Assembly (NCBI GenBank): GCA_964619555.1
Contig: CAZUDV010000012.1
Coordinates: 62,001-126,000, forward strand
Length of the DNA stretch: 64,000 nt
Reading direction: 5' to 3'
Origin: JAGOPY01 sp964619555
GTDB lineage: Bacteria > Bacteroidota > Bacteroidia > Bacteroidales > JAGOPY01
The position numbers were made by a program, and so were the translations under genes. Within the stretch, counting starts at the first letter, position 1. Each line of letters begins with the position of its first letter. A model generated the notes under the pieces. That model did not search any database. It saw only the letters and a program-made list of their open reading frames with translations, and was not told the origin of the DNA. This document shows positions 27,239 through 35,358 of this stretch, in pieces.

Positions 27239-27856
27239 ATGAAAAGATTATGGCTGATATCGGTTCTCATTACCAGTTTGGCGGCGATCGCTTCCGGCCA
27301 GTACTTTTATGGCGGCCTGACAGGTAATTACTATTTTCCCCGTACGGAGTTCATTATCGATTCACTTGGCAACCTGAGATTTCAAAAGGGGGACCTGGGA
27401 TTCTCACTGCAGGCCGGTGCTATGGCCGGCAGCGATTACAGAGGAAATCCACGGTATGGCACGTTCGTTTCCCCGGCACTTGCTTATAATGTTTCATCCC
27501 GGTTTCGGATCAAGACCGGCGTGACCTTTTACCAGGGCTTTGGCAATAATCATTTTTCCGGCTTTGAAAACCCAGAAAATTCCTGGAATTACAACCCTTC
27601 CTCAACCGGCATCTTCGTGCAGGGGGATTATCTTCTCACCAATAAGATCATGCTTTCGGGGGCCGTTTATAAGTATTTCTCCCCTTTCAATGTCAATAAT
27701 CCCGGGCAAAAGGGTCCGGATGGGGAATCCTATCTGTTTAATATTAATTATCGTCCTGCCAAGCATTTCGAGATCAATGCCACGTTTGAATATGGAAACC
27801 GGACCGGATCGCATTATTATGATCCTTTTTACCAGCCGGGCATGATCGGTCCTTAA
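27239..27856 (+). CDS. Small outer-membrane beta-barrel-like protein
   Basis: A 205-residue exported protein (signal peptide MKRLWLISVLITSLAAIASGQ). The mature part alternates hydrophobic and polar residues with many Tyr/Phe/Gly, as in an 8-stranded barrel: 'FYGGLTGNYYF', 'GFSLQAGAMAG', 'FRIKTGVTFYQGF', 'TGIFVQGDYLLTNKIMLSGAVYKYFSPF', 'HFEINATFEYGNRTG'. I do not recognise a named family. The ATG at 27239 is preferred to an upstream TTG that overlaps the -7 box. The next gene, also a small barrel, follows 63 bases later. Confidence 0.7.
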   Translation: MKRLWLISVLITSLAAIASGQYFYGGLTGNYYFPRTEFIIDSLGNLRFQKGDLGFSLQAGAMAGSDYRGNPRYGTFVSPALAYNVSSRFRIKTGVTFYQGFGNNHFSGFENPENSWNYNPSSTGIFVQGDYLLTNKIMLSGAVYKYFSPFNVNNPGQKGPDGESYLFNINYRPAKHFEINATFEYGNRTGSHYYDPFYQPGMIGP

Positions 27857-27888
27857 AGTTTGGGACATCCACATCCTTTTAAACTGGT

Positions 27889-27896
27889 TATCTTTG
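27889..27896 (+). promoter_or_regulatory. -7 promoter box (TATCTTTG)
   Basis: An exact TAnnTTTG box 23 bases before the ATG at 27920. A TTTG further upstream (27859-27862) is at a non-standard distance. Confidence 0.45.
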
Positions 27897-27919
27897 CTCC
27901 TTCACCAATTGATCCAGCC

Positions 27920-28390
27920 ATGATGAGAAAATTTTTCCTGGTCGCCCTGATCGCCCTGATCTTCTCAGAAGTCAATGCACAGCGCGGGGGAAATGCACCG
28001 TTAAGGAGGGGAGAGAGGCAGGTTAACTTCGGCACGGGATTCAGCACCAATGGTTTACCGGTTTACGGTTCGGTTGATTTTGCCGTGCATAAAGACATTA
28101 CCCTGACTCCGGAGGTTCATGTCAGGTTGCCTGTATATCATGCAGAGGATTTCAGCGGTGGGGTATTGCTAAAATCTGATTATCACTGGAATTTCATACT
28201 TGGGATCCCTCCTGGATGGGATTTTTACACCGGTATCCGGTTAGGGCTGGATTACTCCGACCAATTGGATCCCGATCTAGGCATACAGGTTGGCGGGCGA
28301 TGGTACTGGAATGACAGGTGGGGTATCAACCTTGAGGTCGGCGCAGGGACCGGGTTTGACGCCACAGCCGGTTTCAGCTTTATCCTGTAA
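27920..28390 (+). CDS. Small outer-membrane protein of unknown function
   Basis: A 156-residue exported protein (signal peptide from MMRKFFLVALIALIFSEVNAQ; ATGs at 27920 and 27923). After a basic, Gly/Arg-rich segment (RGGNAPLRRGERQ) the rest looks like a short barrel: 'NFGTGFSTNGLPVYGSVDFAV', 'ITLTPEVHVRLP', 'HWNFILGIPPGWDFYTGIRLGLDY', 'GGRWYWNDRWGINLEVGAGTG', 'ATAGFSFIL'. The terminal Phe/Leu-containing strand fits BAM-dependent insertion. The longer reading frame from 27860 is rejected because it begins before the promoter box. Confidence 0.7.
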   Translation: MMRKFFLVALIALIFSEVNAQRGGNAPLRRGERQVNFGTGFSTNGLPVYGSVDFAVHKDITLTPEVHVRLPVYHAEDFSGGVLLKSDYHWNFILGIPPGWDFYTGIRLGLDYSDQLDPDLGIQVGGRWYWNDRWGINLEVGAGTGFDATAGFSFIL

Positions 28391-28497
28391 CAATCTTCAG
28401 AACCCTTAAAATTGTAAATTGGAAACAGACATTGGCAATCGACAATTCTCTCTCTCCTTTTACAGCAATAACGTATGAGCATTTCATCGCCCTAAAT

Positions 28498-29538
28498 TTA
28501 ATTAAGGACGATTATTTTTTTAGTAAAGATTTGATTGTCACGTAGAAAGGAAAAGATATAGAAACCTGGGTGAAGATTTATCCTGAAGGCTTCTGAATTA
28601 TCATCAACTCGGAAAACTTCTATTTCTTGCCCTGCAAGATTGAAAACCCACAACTTACCGCCGGTTGTTTTCAATTGATGAAAATGTACATATCCATTTG
28701 AGTAATAAAGCGATATTTCTGGCGGTCCCGTTTCCCCTGTAAGTGCCGGAATTCCCCAAATGGCATCCGCAAATTCCGGGTGATCGATGAACGGGTTTCG
28801 GTTAGCCTGGATATCATAAGCGGCTTCATTCCTTTCCGTTTCCTTCCCGCTGACCGGATCCTGGTCATGCCACTGGACAAGCATGTTTCGGGCCCATTGC
28901 GCAAAATCATTCCCCGATAACATCGGGCTGCTCCAACTTTGGGCCAGGTCCTTATAACAGGTCAGCATATAGAAGTATGTCCGTGCAAAATCCCCTTTGT
29001 ATTCGTCGATTGGCTCGAAGGCTATTCCGGAATATCCGGGAAAGGCATTATTCCCGACCTTGCTGCCATTGGTAGATACCCAGCTGGCTGTGCCAACTTC
29101 ACCGTATGGATAATTGCTGCGCTGGCCGTTCACATACCCATCCGTCGGGTAAATCTGGAACAGGTCGGTAACCATGGGTGGCGCATCATTGAACCAGCTT
29201 TTGGGAAAGGAATGTTCCCTGTTGTAGCAGTCGCCTTCACCGCTGTAATTGCCGCATTGGTCAACGATGAAGTTATAAACATAGGCAGGGCTGCCTCCCG
29301 GAACGTCAGAATACATGTCCCATACGGTGCCGTCTGTTTTTTTATCGGTTTCCTGGAAATGATTCCACAATGAGCTGTATGTTAATTCAATATGGTCAGA
29401 AATGATTGCGGAAAGGGCAGACCGAAGCTCTTCGCCGGTAAGGCCTTCCGTGCCATTGTAATACCCGGGAGGAACCTGGGCGGGAACCGGTATGTAACTC
29501 CAGGCCAGAAGAAATATCAGGAATGCAGACTGTCTCAA
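28498..29538 (-). CDS. Secreted endonuclease I family nuclease with T9SS domain, TTG start
   Basis: A 346-residue exported nuclease. Signal peptide (…RQSAFLIFLLAWSYIPVPAQ), then an endonuclease I domain (about 25-240): 'YYNGTEGLTGEELRSAL', 'SLWNHFQET', 'YNREHSFPKSWF' containing the catalytic/metal-binding His, 'TDLFQIYPTDGYVNGQRSNYPYG', 'GDFARTYFYMLTCY', and 'ERNEAAYDIQANRNPFIDHPEF'. The C-terminal 80 residues are a T9SS sorting domain ending in 'FTKKIIVLN'. Such enzymes cut DNA non-specifically outside the cell. There is no in-frame ATG; a TTG at 29565 lies inside the -7 box, so the TTG at 29538 is the likely start. Confidence 0.87.
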   Translation of the reverse strand: MRQSAFLIFLLAWSYIPVPAQVPPGYYNGTEGLTGEELRSALSAIISDHIELTYSSLWNHFQETDKKTDGTVWDMYSDVPGGSPAYVYNFIVDQCGNYSGEGDCYNREHSFPKSWFNDAPPMVTDLFQIYPTDGYVNGQRSNYPYGEVGTASWVSTNGSKVGNNAFPGYSGIAFEPIDEYKGDFARTYFYMLTCYKDLAQSWSSPMLSGNDFAQWARNMLVQWHDQDPVSGKETERNEAAYDIQANRNPFIDHPEFADAIWGIPALTGETGPPEISLYYSNGYVHFHQLKTTGGKLWVFNLAGQEIEVFRVDDNSEAFRINLHPGFYIFSFLRDNQIFTKKIIVLN

Positions 29539-29562
29539 AGAATTAAATTTTAAAATTTTAAG

Positions 29563-29570
29563 CAAAGATA
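29563..29570 (-). promoter_or_regulatory. -7 promoter box (TATCTTTG) that decides the endonuclease start
   Basis: An exact minus-strand TAnnTTTG box. Transcription from it would begin near 29557, which excludes the upstream TTG at 29565 as start codon and leaves the TTG at 29538. Confidence 0.55.
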
Positions 29571-29717
29571 AAAGTATGCTGATTGGATTCTGAAATGTGG
29601 GAAATTGATTCCGGTTTTCCAGTGGCAGAAATTATTTGTTAAGAAATTGTTAAAATATTAGGAATCAGATTCTTTTACCTCTTACATTTAACATTTTATA
29701 ATTTTTCCTCGTATTTT

Positions 29718-30917
29718 ATGGCTACATCTGTCGGTATTGGTTACAGCACCAGGACCATTTCTTATGATGCCGGGAATGAATCGGCTATGGCAGCACTCAA
29801 TCAGCTGAAATCCAAACCCGTATTTGCTTTGGTTTTCTGCAGTGGAAGGCAGGATCCGTTTAAATTCCTGGAAGGCGTGCGAGCTGTTACCGGAAATATT
29901 CCGCTGATCGGTGGCAGTACGATCGGAGTTTTTACAAACAGTAACCTCAGCTATGAAGGTTACGGGGTGAGTGTGGTATTGATCGCCTCTGATACCATAC
30001 GATTTGAGGCATTTGCAGAGACAGGCCTCGATGCAGGCGAATATACGGCCGGGGCCAATCTGGCCGCGCAAATTCTATCGACAGTCCGGCAGGATTGCAA
30101 AGGTCTTCTGGTTTTTTATGACAGCGCCAAACAGGCTGACCCTCCCATGCTCAATTTTGCCACACCTTTATTCCGGGCAATAGAGGAAAGGCTTCCTGAA
30201 AGTATAACCTGTGCCGGGAGCGGACTATTGGGCAATATGCAGCTGACCCAGACGTACCAGTTTTTCGGTGACAAGGTCCTTCAGCAGTCTGTCGTGGCAG
30301 TGGCCATCAGCGGCGATCTTCATTTTGATACGACAATTATCCACGGGTGCGAACCCATTGGCAGTTACCACACCATAACTCGGGCTGAGGGCCCCGTCAT
30401 CTTCGAGATCGATCATAAACCGGCCCTTGAGGTGATCGACGAACTTCTGTGGCCGGATGCAAACCTCCAATACAAGGATTTCGCCCTTTTCATTACGCTG
30501 GGAATTAACAGGGGGGATAAGTTTGCGGATTACAATGAGACGGATTACGCGAACAGGTTATGTCTTGCCGTTGATGAGCCCAACAAGGCTTTGGTGATGT
30601 TCGAACCGGATATGCAGCCCGGAGATGAATTCCAGCTAATGAAACGAAGCATAAGCCTGGACTATGTGAAAAAAGGCATAAGCCGGTTGCAGGAGAAAGC
30701 CAATGGCAATGCTCCACTGTTTTATTTTTATATCGATTGCGCCGGTCGTATCAAAGCCTATTCAGGCGGAGAATTTGAAGATGCGGAGGAAGTCCGGCAG
30801 ATTATCGGTCATTCATCTCCATTCATGGGCTTCTATTCCGGGGTGGAAATAGCCGAATTGCGCGGAAACCTCCAGGCTTTGGACTGGACAGGCGTTTTAT
30901 GTTTGCTATCTGAATGA
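29718..30917 (+). CDS. FIST-domain sensory protein
   Basis: A 399-residue cytoplasmic protein with FIST N and C domains: 'GYSTRTISYDAGNESAMAALNQL', 'FALVFCSGRQDPFKFLEGVRAVTGNIPLIGGSTIGVFTN', 'GYGVSVVLIAS', then 'LHFDTTIIHGCEPIGSYHTITRAEGPVIFEID' and a C-terminal 'IDCAGRIKAYSG…EEVRQIIG…FMGFYSGVEIAE'. FIST domains occur in signal-transduction proteins and are thought to bind small ligands such as amino acids. There is no transmembrane segment. Its stop overlaps the start of the histidine-kinase gene by 4 bases (ATGA), so the pair is translationally coupled and FIST is likely the kinase's sensory partner. A near-match -7 box (TAATTTTT, 29699-29706) lies upstream. Confidence 0.9.
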   Translation: MATSVGIGYSTRTISYDAGNESAMAALNQLKSKPVFALVFCSGRQDPFKFLEGVRAVTGNIPLIGGSTIGVFTNSNLSYEGYGVSVVLIASDTIRFEAFAETGLDAGEYTAGANLAAQILSTVRQDCKGLLVFYDSAKQADPPMLNFATPLFRAIEERLPESITCAGSGLLGNMQLTQTYQFFGDKVLQQSVVAVAISGDLHFDTTIIHGCEPIGSYHTITRAEGPVIFEIDHKPALEVIDELLWPDANLQYKDFALFITLGINRGDKFADYNETDYANRLCLAVDEPNKALVMFEPDMQPGDEFQLMKRSISLDYVKKGISRLQEKANGNAPLFYFYIDCAGRIKAYSGGEFEDAEEVRQIIGHSSPFMGFYSGVEIAELRGNLQALDWTGVLCLLSE

Positions 30918-32185
30918 ACATGGATACCCTTACCATCCTTCCCGACCTGGCTGAGGAACTGCAGTTCTATAAAAAACGCCTGGATAAAGTATCCGGGGAG
31001 ATCATCCGGATGCAGTACCATGTCGCCTCACTGGCAAACGAAATCAACCAGCTCCGGAACGGTTACCGTGTCATCCTTGCCCTTCAGCACAGTTCCGTGC
31101 ACTCCGGGTCGCTAAGCCATATTTTAGGCCAGCTTCTGGATTTCATACTGCAATATGCCCACATGGACAGGGCCCTGATCCTTAAGACCGAATCCCCCGG
31201 GAAGAACTTTTTTGTACCGTTTCTTATCAGGGGTTACCCGGAAGATTTTACCCGTGATTTAAAAAAACACAGGATCAGAATAGATCCGGACGACCTGATC
31301 CTCAGAAGAACGGAGATATTTAAGAGATCCGGTCAAGGTGCCGGGGAAATGGAACCCCTGAGCGACCTTTTCAACCTCCCATTCTTTGTCAGTACACCTT
31401 TATTGAACGGTGAAAGCGAAAAAATGATACTGATCACCGGAAGAATATATGAACGCAAGCCGATGATCAGTTACATGCCTTTAAGCGAAGCCGATGTGTT
31501 TATATTCGAATCCATTGCCGGGGTGATCGGTTCCATCGATGAACGGATGAACCAGCAATTGAAAATTGAAGAAGAACGGAACCGGATTTCGGCGGATATG
31601 CATGATGATATCGGTTCCCGTTTATCAACGGCATCTGTATGGTGTGATATCACTTCGAATTCCATCGAAGGCGACCAGACCCTGAAAAACAATCTCAGGG
31701 AAATAAAAAATACGGTCAATGAGGTCATCGACAATCTGGGCAATATCATCTGGGCCATTGATCCGGGGAATAACACACTCGCCAACCTGGTTGCCTATAT
31801 CCATGAATATTCCGGAAATTATCTGGAACTGAATGGTGTGGAACTGAATTTTGAGGAGATGTCTGACTTTCCGGAGCTACCGGTCAATCCCACGGCAAGG
31901 AAAAATATATTCATGGTTTTAAAAGAAGCGCTTCATAATGCGGTGAAATATGCCGGATCCCCTGCCGTGACCATCAGAATGAACTTTACCGGATCGCAGC
32001 TGTGTATAGAGATTTTGGACAATGGTTGTGGCTTTGAACGGGGAAGGCGGTTCGGAAATGGCCTCCGGAATATGAAGAAGCGAATGGACGAGATTTCAGC
32101 AGAATTCAAGATTGTTTCCGGCATTGGCAAAGGAACGGCTTTATCGATCAAATATCCACTGCCGGATGATAACCTGAGATATTAA
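30914..32185 (+). CDS. Soluble sensor histidine kinase (HisKA_3 type)
   Basis: A 423-residue kinase. Residues 1-50 are a helical, probably coiled-coil segment; about 55-205 resemble a GAF domain; 215-290 form a HisKA_3 dimerization domain with the phospho-accepting His230 in 'ERNRISADMHDDIGSRLS'; about 330-420 are a HATPase domain with 'FMVLKEALHNAVKYAG' (N box), 'LDNGCGFE' and 'GNGLRNMKKRMDEI' (G boxes). No transmembrane helix is visible, so the signal is intracellular, probably relayed by the coupled FIST protein. It overlaps that gene by 4 bases and is followed 6 bases later by the response regulator, its expected partner. Confidence 0.93.
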   Translation: MNMDTLTILPDLAEELQFYKKRLDKVSGEIIRMQYHVASLANEINQLRNGYRVILALQHSSVHSGSLSHILGQLLDFILQYAHMDRALILKTESPGKNFFVPFLIRGYPEDFTRDLKKHRIRIDPDDLILRRTEIFKRSGQGAGEMEPLSDLFNLPFFVSTPLLNGESEKMILITGRIYERKPMISYMPLSEADVFIFESIAGVIGSIDERMNQQLKIEEERNRISADMHDDIGSRLSTASVWCDITSNSIEGDQTLKNNLREIKNTVNEVIDNLGNIIWAIDPGNNTLANLVAYIHEYSGNYLELNGVELNFEEMSDFPELPVNPTARKNIFMVLKEALHNAVKYAGSPAVTIRMNFTGSQLCIEILDNGCGFERGRRFGNGLRNMKKRMDEISAEFKIVSGIGKGTALSIKYPLPDDNLRY

Positions 32186-32191
32186 CATCTT

Positions 32192-32824
32192 ATGACTATT
32201 GTAAGGGTTTCCATAGTGGAAGACCAGGATGATCTCCGTCAGAATCTGGCAATTAACATCAATGGCAGATCAGGTATTCTTTGCAGCCATCTTTTTTCTA
32301 ATGCCGAAGATGCCATGAGGGAGACAGATCACGAAAATACGGATGTGGTGCTGATGGACATAGGATTGCCGAAAGCTTCCGGAATAGAGGCGACCAGGGC
32401 GATCAAACATAAATATCCGGACATACAGATCATTATCCTGACAATCTTTGAAGATCCTGCCAGGATATTCGAAGCGCTGAAAGCGGGCGCTACCGGTTAT
32501 CTGCTTAAAAAAAGCTCCCCTGAAAAAATTGTGGAAAGTATTCATGAAGTGGTGGCAGGCGGATCGCCCATGAGTGGAGAAATAGCCCGGAAAGTGGTGC
32601 AGTCGTTCAAATCCCCGGTCGAATCAAGCGCCGGCCTGAAACTTCTTACGACCCGTGAGACGGAATTGCTGAACCTCCTGGCCAGGGGCTACCGGTACAA
32701 GGAAATATCCGAAAAGATGTTCATCAGCATGAATACGGTCCAGACACATATCCGTCATATTTACGAAAAACTGCAGGTACAATCCGGCATCGAAGCCATC
32801 AATAAGATTTATCATCCTTCATAA
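32192..32824 (+). CDS. NarL/LuxR-family response regulator
   Basis: A 210-residue regulator with a receiver domain (1-125; acidic pocket 'VEDQDD', phosphorylated Asp56 in VLMDIGLP, 'ILTIFED', Lys in 'GYLLKKSSP') and a LuxR-type helix-turn-helix (about 148-207: 'LTTRETELLNLLARGYRYKEISEKMFISMNTVQTHIRHIYEKL'). It should be phosphorylated by the kinase encoded 6 bases upstream and then bind DNA as a dimer. It converges on two paralogous surface-protein genes that share an inverted-repeat site upstream, which makes them attractive targets. A strong hairpin terminator follows at 32888-32922. Confidence 0.95.
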   Translation: MTIVRVSIVEDQDDLRQNLAININGRSGILCSHLFSNAEDAMRETDHENTDVVLMDIGLPKASGIEATRAIKHKYPDIQIIILTIFEDPARIFEALKAGATGYLLKKSSPEKIVESIHEVVAGGSPMSGEIARKVVQSFKSPVESSAGLKLLTTRETELLNLLARGYRYKEISEKMFISMNTVQTHIRHIYEKLQVQSGIEAINKIYHPS

Positions 32825-32887
32825 TCCTGTCATCGTCCCTTGTTCCAATGATATCACATTAAAAGCCAAGTCAATAGATGAAATAAA

Positions 32888-32922
32888 AAAGAGGCTGTCT
32901 CAAAAGTCTGAGCAGCCTCTTT
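32888..32922. terminator. Strong hairpin terminator
   Basis: AAAGAGGCTG (32888-32897) pairs with CAGCCTCTTT (32913-32922), with an inner CTCA/TGAG pair, flanking A-run and T-run. It ends the FIST-kinase-regulator operon and the convergent gene at 32947. The sequence between it and that gene resembles the terminator region at 34154-34200, so terminator and gene were copied together. Confidence 0.9.
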
Positions 32923-32946
32923 TCCTATATAAACATCTATTTTTGA

Positions 32947-33996
32947 TTAATTTATTCTCCTGAAACGGATCAATGTGAATACCACGATAAGTCCTACCAT
33001 AAGTACGATAGCCCAGTTGCTGATAGGTACGGTTCCTACTTCCCTGGGATTCAGTAAATAAATCACTGTAAAGGTTTCGGAAGCGCCGGGGGCCAATACC
33101 GGGAAACGAACGGCCACTGCGACACCGACGTCATTGATATACTTATTGTTGACATCTGGTGCAAATGTGAAATCCAGCGGCGTATCCGGAGTGCTAATAT
33201 CCAGCGAGCCGGGGCAAACGTGTGCTTTGGCATTGGGGTGGGTAATCTGAAGTGCCATGGGAACTCCGAAATCAGGCCCATTGCCAATGACTTTAGCAAG
33301 ATTGTTGCTGCCATCAGGCTGATGTTCCACCCAGTTTTCGGTAATAAAGTCACCACCGATATTTACTTCCTGGTCCGGGTCGACAGCGCGGGCATATTCA
33401 ACGCTGGTCAACGCTGATGCCCCGGTATTGGTCAGGGTAACTTCAATGAAGAATTTGGCATCAGTATCGTCGAAATAGAAATTCTGTTCCACCATGACGC
33501 TGCCACCGCCAGCGGTGGCTGTCCCGGTCCATAATGCAGAATTGGTCGTACCGGCACTGGTGATATCCAGGGATGTCTGGGGTACCCCAAATTGACCCGT
33601 TGCATCGCAATTGATGAAGGTATGTTCAGCACCGGCCACATCATTGAATTCCAGCAGCCACCCTTCCCAGGGGTAACCCGGCAGGAAGTAGTCTCCCGAT
33701 TGGGGAGGCGTACCGACGGCCCAGCCGTTCTGGTCGTAATCGGCCACAAAACCCAGTCCGCCAAATCCGTGATAACCAGCCGGAACGGTTGCGAATGACC
33801 CGCAAGATCCGCCTGCAGCGATCCCTATTTCCACAAAGTTACCTTGAAGAAATACATCCGGATCGGCTCTAACGCCGGTTGTCTGGACATTTCCGGGATC
33901 CCATGACAGGTTGAGAGGGTTAGCCTGAGGAGACTGCGCAAAATTGCTCATAACCGCCAGGCACATGAAAGCGCAAACTAATAAGATCTTTTTCAT
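32947..33996 (-). CDS. Exported protein with VPISNW C-terminal anchor (paralogue 1)
   Basis: A 349-residue protein; the ATG at 33996 starts at a signal peptide (MKKILLVCAFMCLAVMSNFAQ) and is preferred to 34050. The body (about 25-310) has paired motifs shared with the next gene: 'LQGNFVEIGIAAGGSCG', 'GLGFVADYDQNGWAVGTPPQSGDYFLPGYPWEGW', 'VEQNFYFDDTDAKFFIEVTLTN', 'EYARAVDPDQEVNIGGDF', 'YINDVGVAVAVRFPVL'. No enzyme motif is seen and the family is unnamed to me. The tail is VPISNW, one hydrophobic helix, then RFRRIN, the IPTL/PEP-CTERM-like sorting layout. The -7 box (TAACTTTA on the minus strand, 34020-34027) is one base off consensus; a palindromic site lies 30 bp beyond it. Confidence 0.83.
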   Translation of the reverse strand: MKKILLVCAFMCLAVMSNFAQSPQANPLNLSWDPGNVQTTGVRADPDVFLQGNFVEIGIAAGGSCGSFATVPAGYHGFGGLGFVADYDQNGWAVGTPPQSGDYFLPGYPWEGWLLEFNDVAGAEHTFINCDATGQFGVPQTSLDITSAGTTNSALWTGTATAGGGSVMVEQNFYFDDTDAKFFIEVTLTNTGASALTSVEYARAVDPDQEVNIGGDFITENWVEHQPDGSNNLAKVIGNGPDFGVPMALQITHPNAKAHVCPGSLDISTPDTPLDFTFAPDVNNKYINDVGVAVAVRFPVLAPGASETFTVIYLLNPREVGTVPISNWAIVLMVGLIVVFTLIRFRRIN

Positions 33997-34019
33997 AAAT
34001 CTTGGAATTAATATTTTCC

Positions 34020-34027
34020 TAAAGTTA
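34020..34027 (-). promoter_or_regulatory. Near-consensus -7 box (TAACTTTA) of paralogue 1
   Basis: One mismatch to TAnnTTTG. Its distance to the inverted repeat at 34058-34094 (30 bp) is the same as at the second paralogue, which supports the call. Confidence 0.45.
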
Positions 34028-34057
34028 CTATTATCGAATAAGGAAGTCAATTTTTAC

Positions 34058-34094
34058 ATGTACGAATAAGTGTATAAAGCATTAATTCATACAT
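34058..34094 (-). promoter_or_regulatory. Candidate operator, inverted repeat ATGTAYGAATWA-N13
   Basis: ATGTACGAATAA (34058-34069) and TAATTCATACAT (34083-34094) are imperfect inverse copies separated by 13 bases. The same geometry and near-identical arms occur at 35359-35395 upstream of the paralogue. A degenerate extra half-site, CGAATAAG, is at 34035-34042. Confidence 0.6.
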
Positions 34095-34153
34095 CATTGA
34101 TTTCTTTCTTAAGATATTTTCATTCGAAATCTTTCAAATGAATTTTGACATAA

Positions 34154-34183
34154 AAAAAGGCTGCCCTAGGGAGCAGCCTTTTT
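34154..34183. terminator. Strong hairpin terminator
   Basis: AAAAAGGCTGC (34154-34164) pairs with GCAGCCTTTTT (34173-34183). It terminates the minus-strand gene at 34201, and its sequence and the 17 bases after it match the equivalent site of the other paralogue. Confidence 0.9.
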
Positions 34184-34200
34184 ATAAACATCTATTTTGA

Positions 34201-35256
34201 TTAATTCATTCTCCTGAAACGGATGATGGTAAATATTACGATGAGGCCTATCATGAGGGCTAAGGCCCAGTTGCTGACCGGTACAAGGCTCGGAGGATTG
34301 ATGATTTCTTCTTCGTTCAGCACATAGGCAACGGGAATGGTAACCGACTGTCCTGGATTCAGGACCGGAATACGGGTAGCTACTGATACGCCGACATCAT
34401 TCACATACGGTGCTGCCTGGGCAGGAGCATTAGTGAAATCGAGCGGTTCATTGGGTGAATAAATCGCCAAACCACCGAGATTGACATGGGCCTTGGCATT
34501 GGGATGGTTCATGTGAAGGGCCATCGGGACACTGTAAAGAATGCCATTGCCGACAACCTGGGCCAGGTAATTCGGTGAGCTTGGCTGGGAACCGACATAA
34601 TTGGAGGTGGTGAAATCTCCTCCAGGCAGGTCAACTTCCTGGTCAGGGTCAACCGCCCTGGCGTACTCCACATCGAAGATAGGATCCGGTCCGACATTGG
34701 TCAGGGTGACATCGATCATGAACTTGGCATCGTTGTCATCGAAGTGGAAATTCTGCACCACCTGGAGGCTCTGTCCGGCGGCCGTGGCAGTTCCTGTCCA
34801 TACGGCGGAATTGTTGGAACCCGAGCTGGTATTCACCAGTGAAGCCTGGGGTACATCATAATATCCGACAGCTTCTGCATTATGGAAAGTGTATTCCACG
34901 CTCTGGTAGGTGAATTCTACCAGCCATCCTTCATAAGGAGAACCCGGCAGAAAATAGTCACCCGAATAAGGAGGCGCGCCGACTGCCCATCCATCTTTCT
35001 GATAATCGGCTACAAAGCCAAGACCAAAATAATAGTTATGGTATCCTCCCGGTGCAGGAGTATTGATGGTACCACAGGATCCGGCTTCAGCTATCCCGAT
35101 CTCAACAAAGTTGCCCTGGAGATATACTTCCGGAGCCCTCTGGCCTGAAGGCGGAATCGGAACCCAGTCCTCATTCGCCGGAACAGGTGTGTGTTGTGCA
35201 AAGGATACCATACCCATCAGCATCAAGAATAAGATTGACATTGTAATTCTTTTCAT
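34201..35256 (-). CDS. Exported protein with VPVSNW C-terminal anchor (paralogue 2)
   Basis: A 351-residue paralogue of the gene at 32947 over its whole length. Signal peptide MKRITMSILFLMLMGMVSFAQ; shared motifs include 'VYLQGNFVEIGIAEAGSCG', 'GLGFVADYQKDGWAVGAPPYSGDYFLPGSPYEGW', 'FHFDDNDAKFMIDVTLTNVG' and 'YARAVDPDQEVDLPGGDFT'. The tail is VPVSNW, a hydrophobic helix of about 18 residues and RFRRMN. Such tails are thought to be recognised by membrane sorting proteases; none is encoded in the window. It has an exact -7 box, a 25-bp tandem duplication in its leader and the palindromic site at 35359-35395. It probably arose by tandem duplication that included promoter and terminator. Confidence 0.84.
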   Translation of the reverse strand: MKRITMSILFLMLMGMVSFAQHTPVPANEDWVPIPPSGQRAPEVYLQGNFVEIGIAEAGSCGTINTPAPGGYHNYYFGLGFVADYQKDGWAVGAPPYSGDYFLPGSPYEGWLVEFTYQSVEYTFHNAEAVGYYDVPQASLVNTSSGSNNSAVWTGTATAAGQSLQVVQNFHFDDNDAKFMIDVTLTNVGPDPIFDVEYARAVDPDQEVDLPGGDFTTSNYVGSQPSSPNYLAQVVGNGILYSVPMALHMNHPNAKAHVNLGGLAIYSPNEPLDFTNAPAQAAPYVNDVGVSVATRIPVLNPGQSVTIPVAYVLNEEEIINPPSLVPVSNWALALMIGLIVIFTIIRFRRMN

Positions 35257-35260
35257 AAAA

Positions 35261-35310
35261 ATTGATTTTAAGTTTTAACTGAAAAATTGGTTTTAAGTTT
35301 TAACTGAATT
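35261..35310. repeat. 25-bp tandem duplication in the leader of paralogue 2
   Basis: Bases 35261-35285 and 35286-35310 match at 22 of 25 positions, with the 18-base core starting TTTTAAGTTTTAACT identical. It lies between the -7 box and the start codon, so it is part of the 5' untranslated leader. Confidence 0.8.
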
Positions 35311-35320
35311 AATGACTTGG

Positions 35321-35328
35321 CAAAAATA
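35321..35328 (-). promoter_or_regulatory. -7 promoter box (TATTTTTG) of paralogue 2
   Basis: An exact minus-strand TAnnTTTG box. The leader to the ATG at 35256 is about 60 bases. Confidence 0.55.
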
Positions 35329-35358
35329 AGCCGCCGGAACAGCGTAGTCAAGAAATAG

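Noticed and set aside
34201..35256. T9SS sorting domain on the VPxSNW-tailed proteins
   Set aside because: The C-terminus is a single hydrophobic helix with a basic end, not the beta-sandwich T9SS domain.
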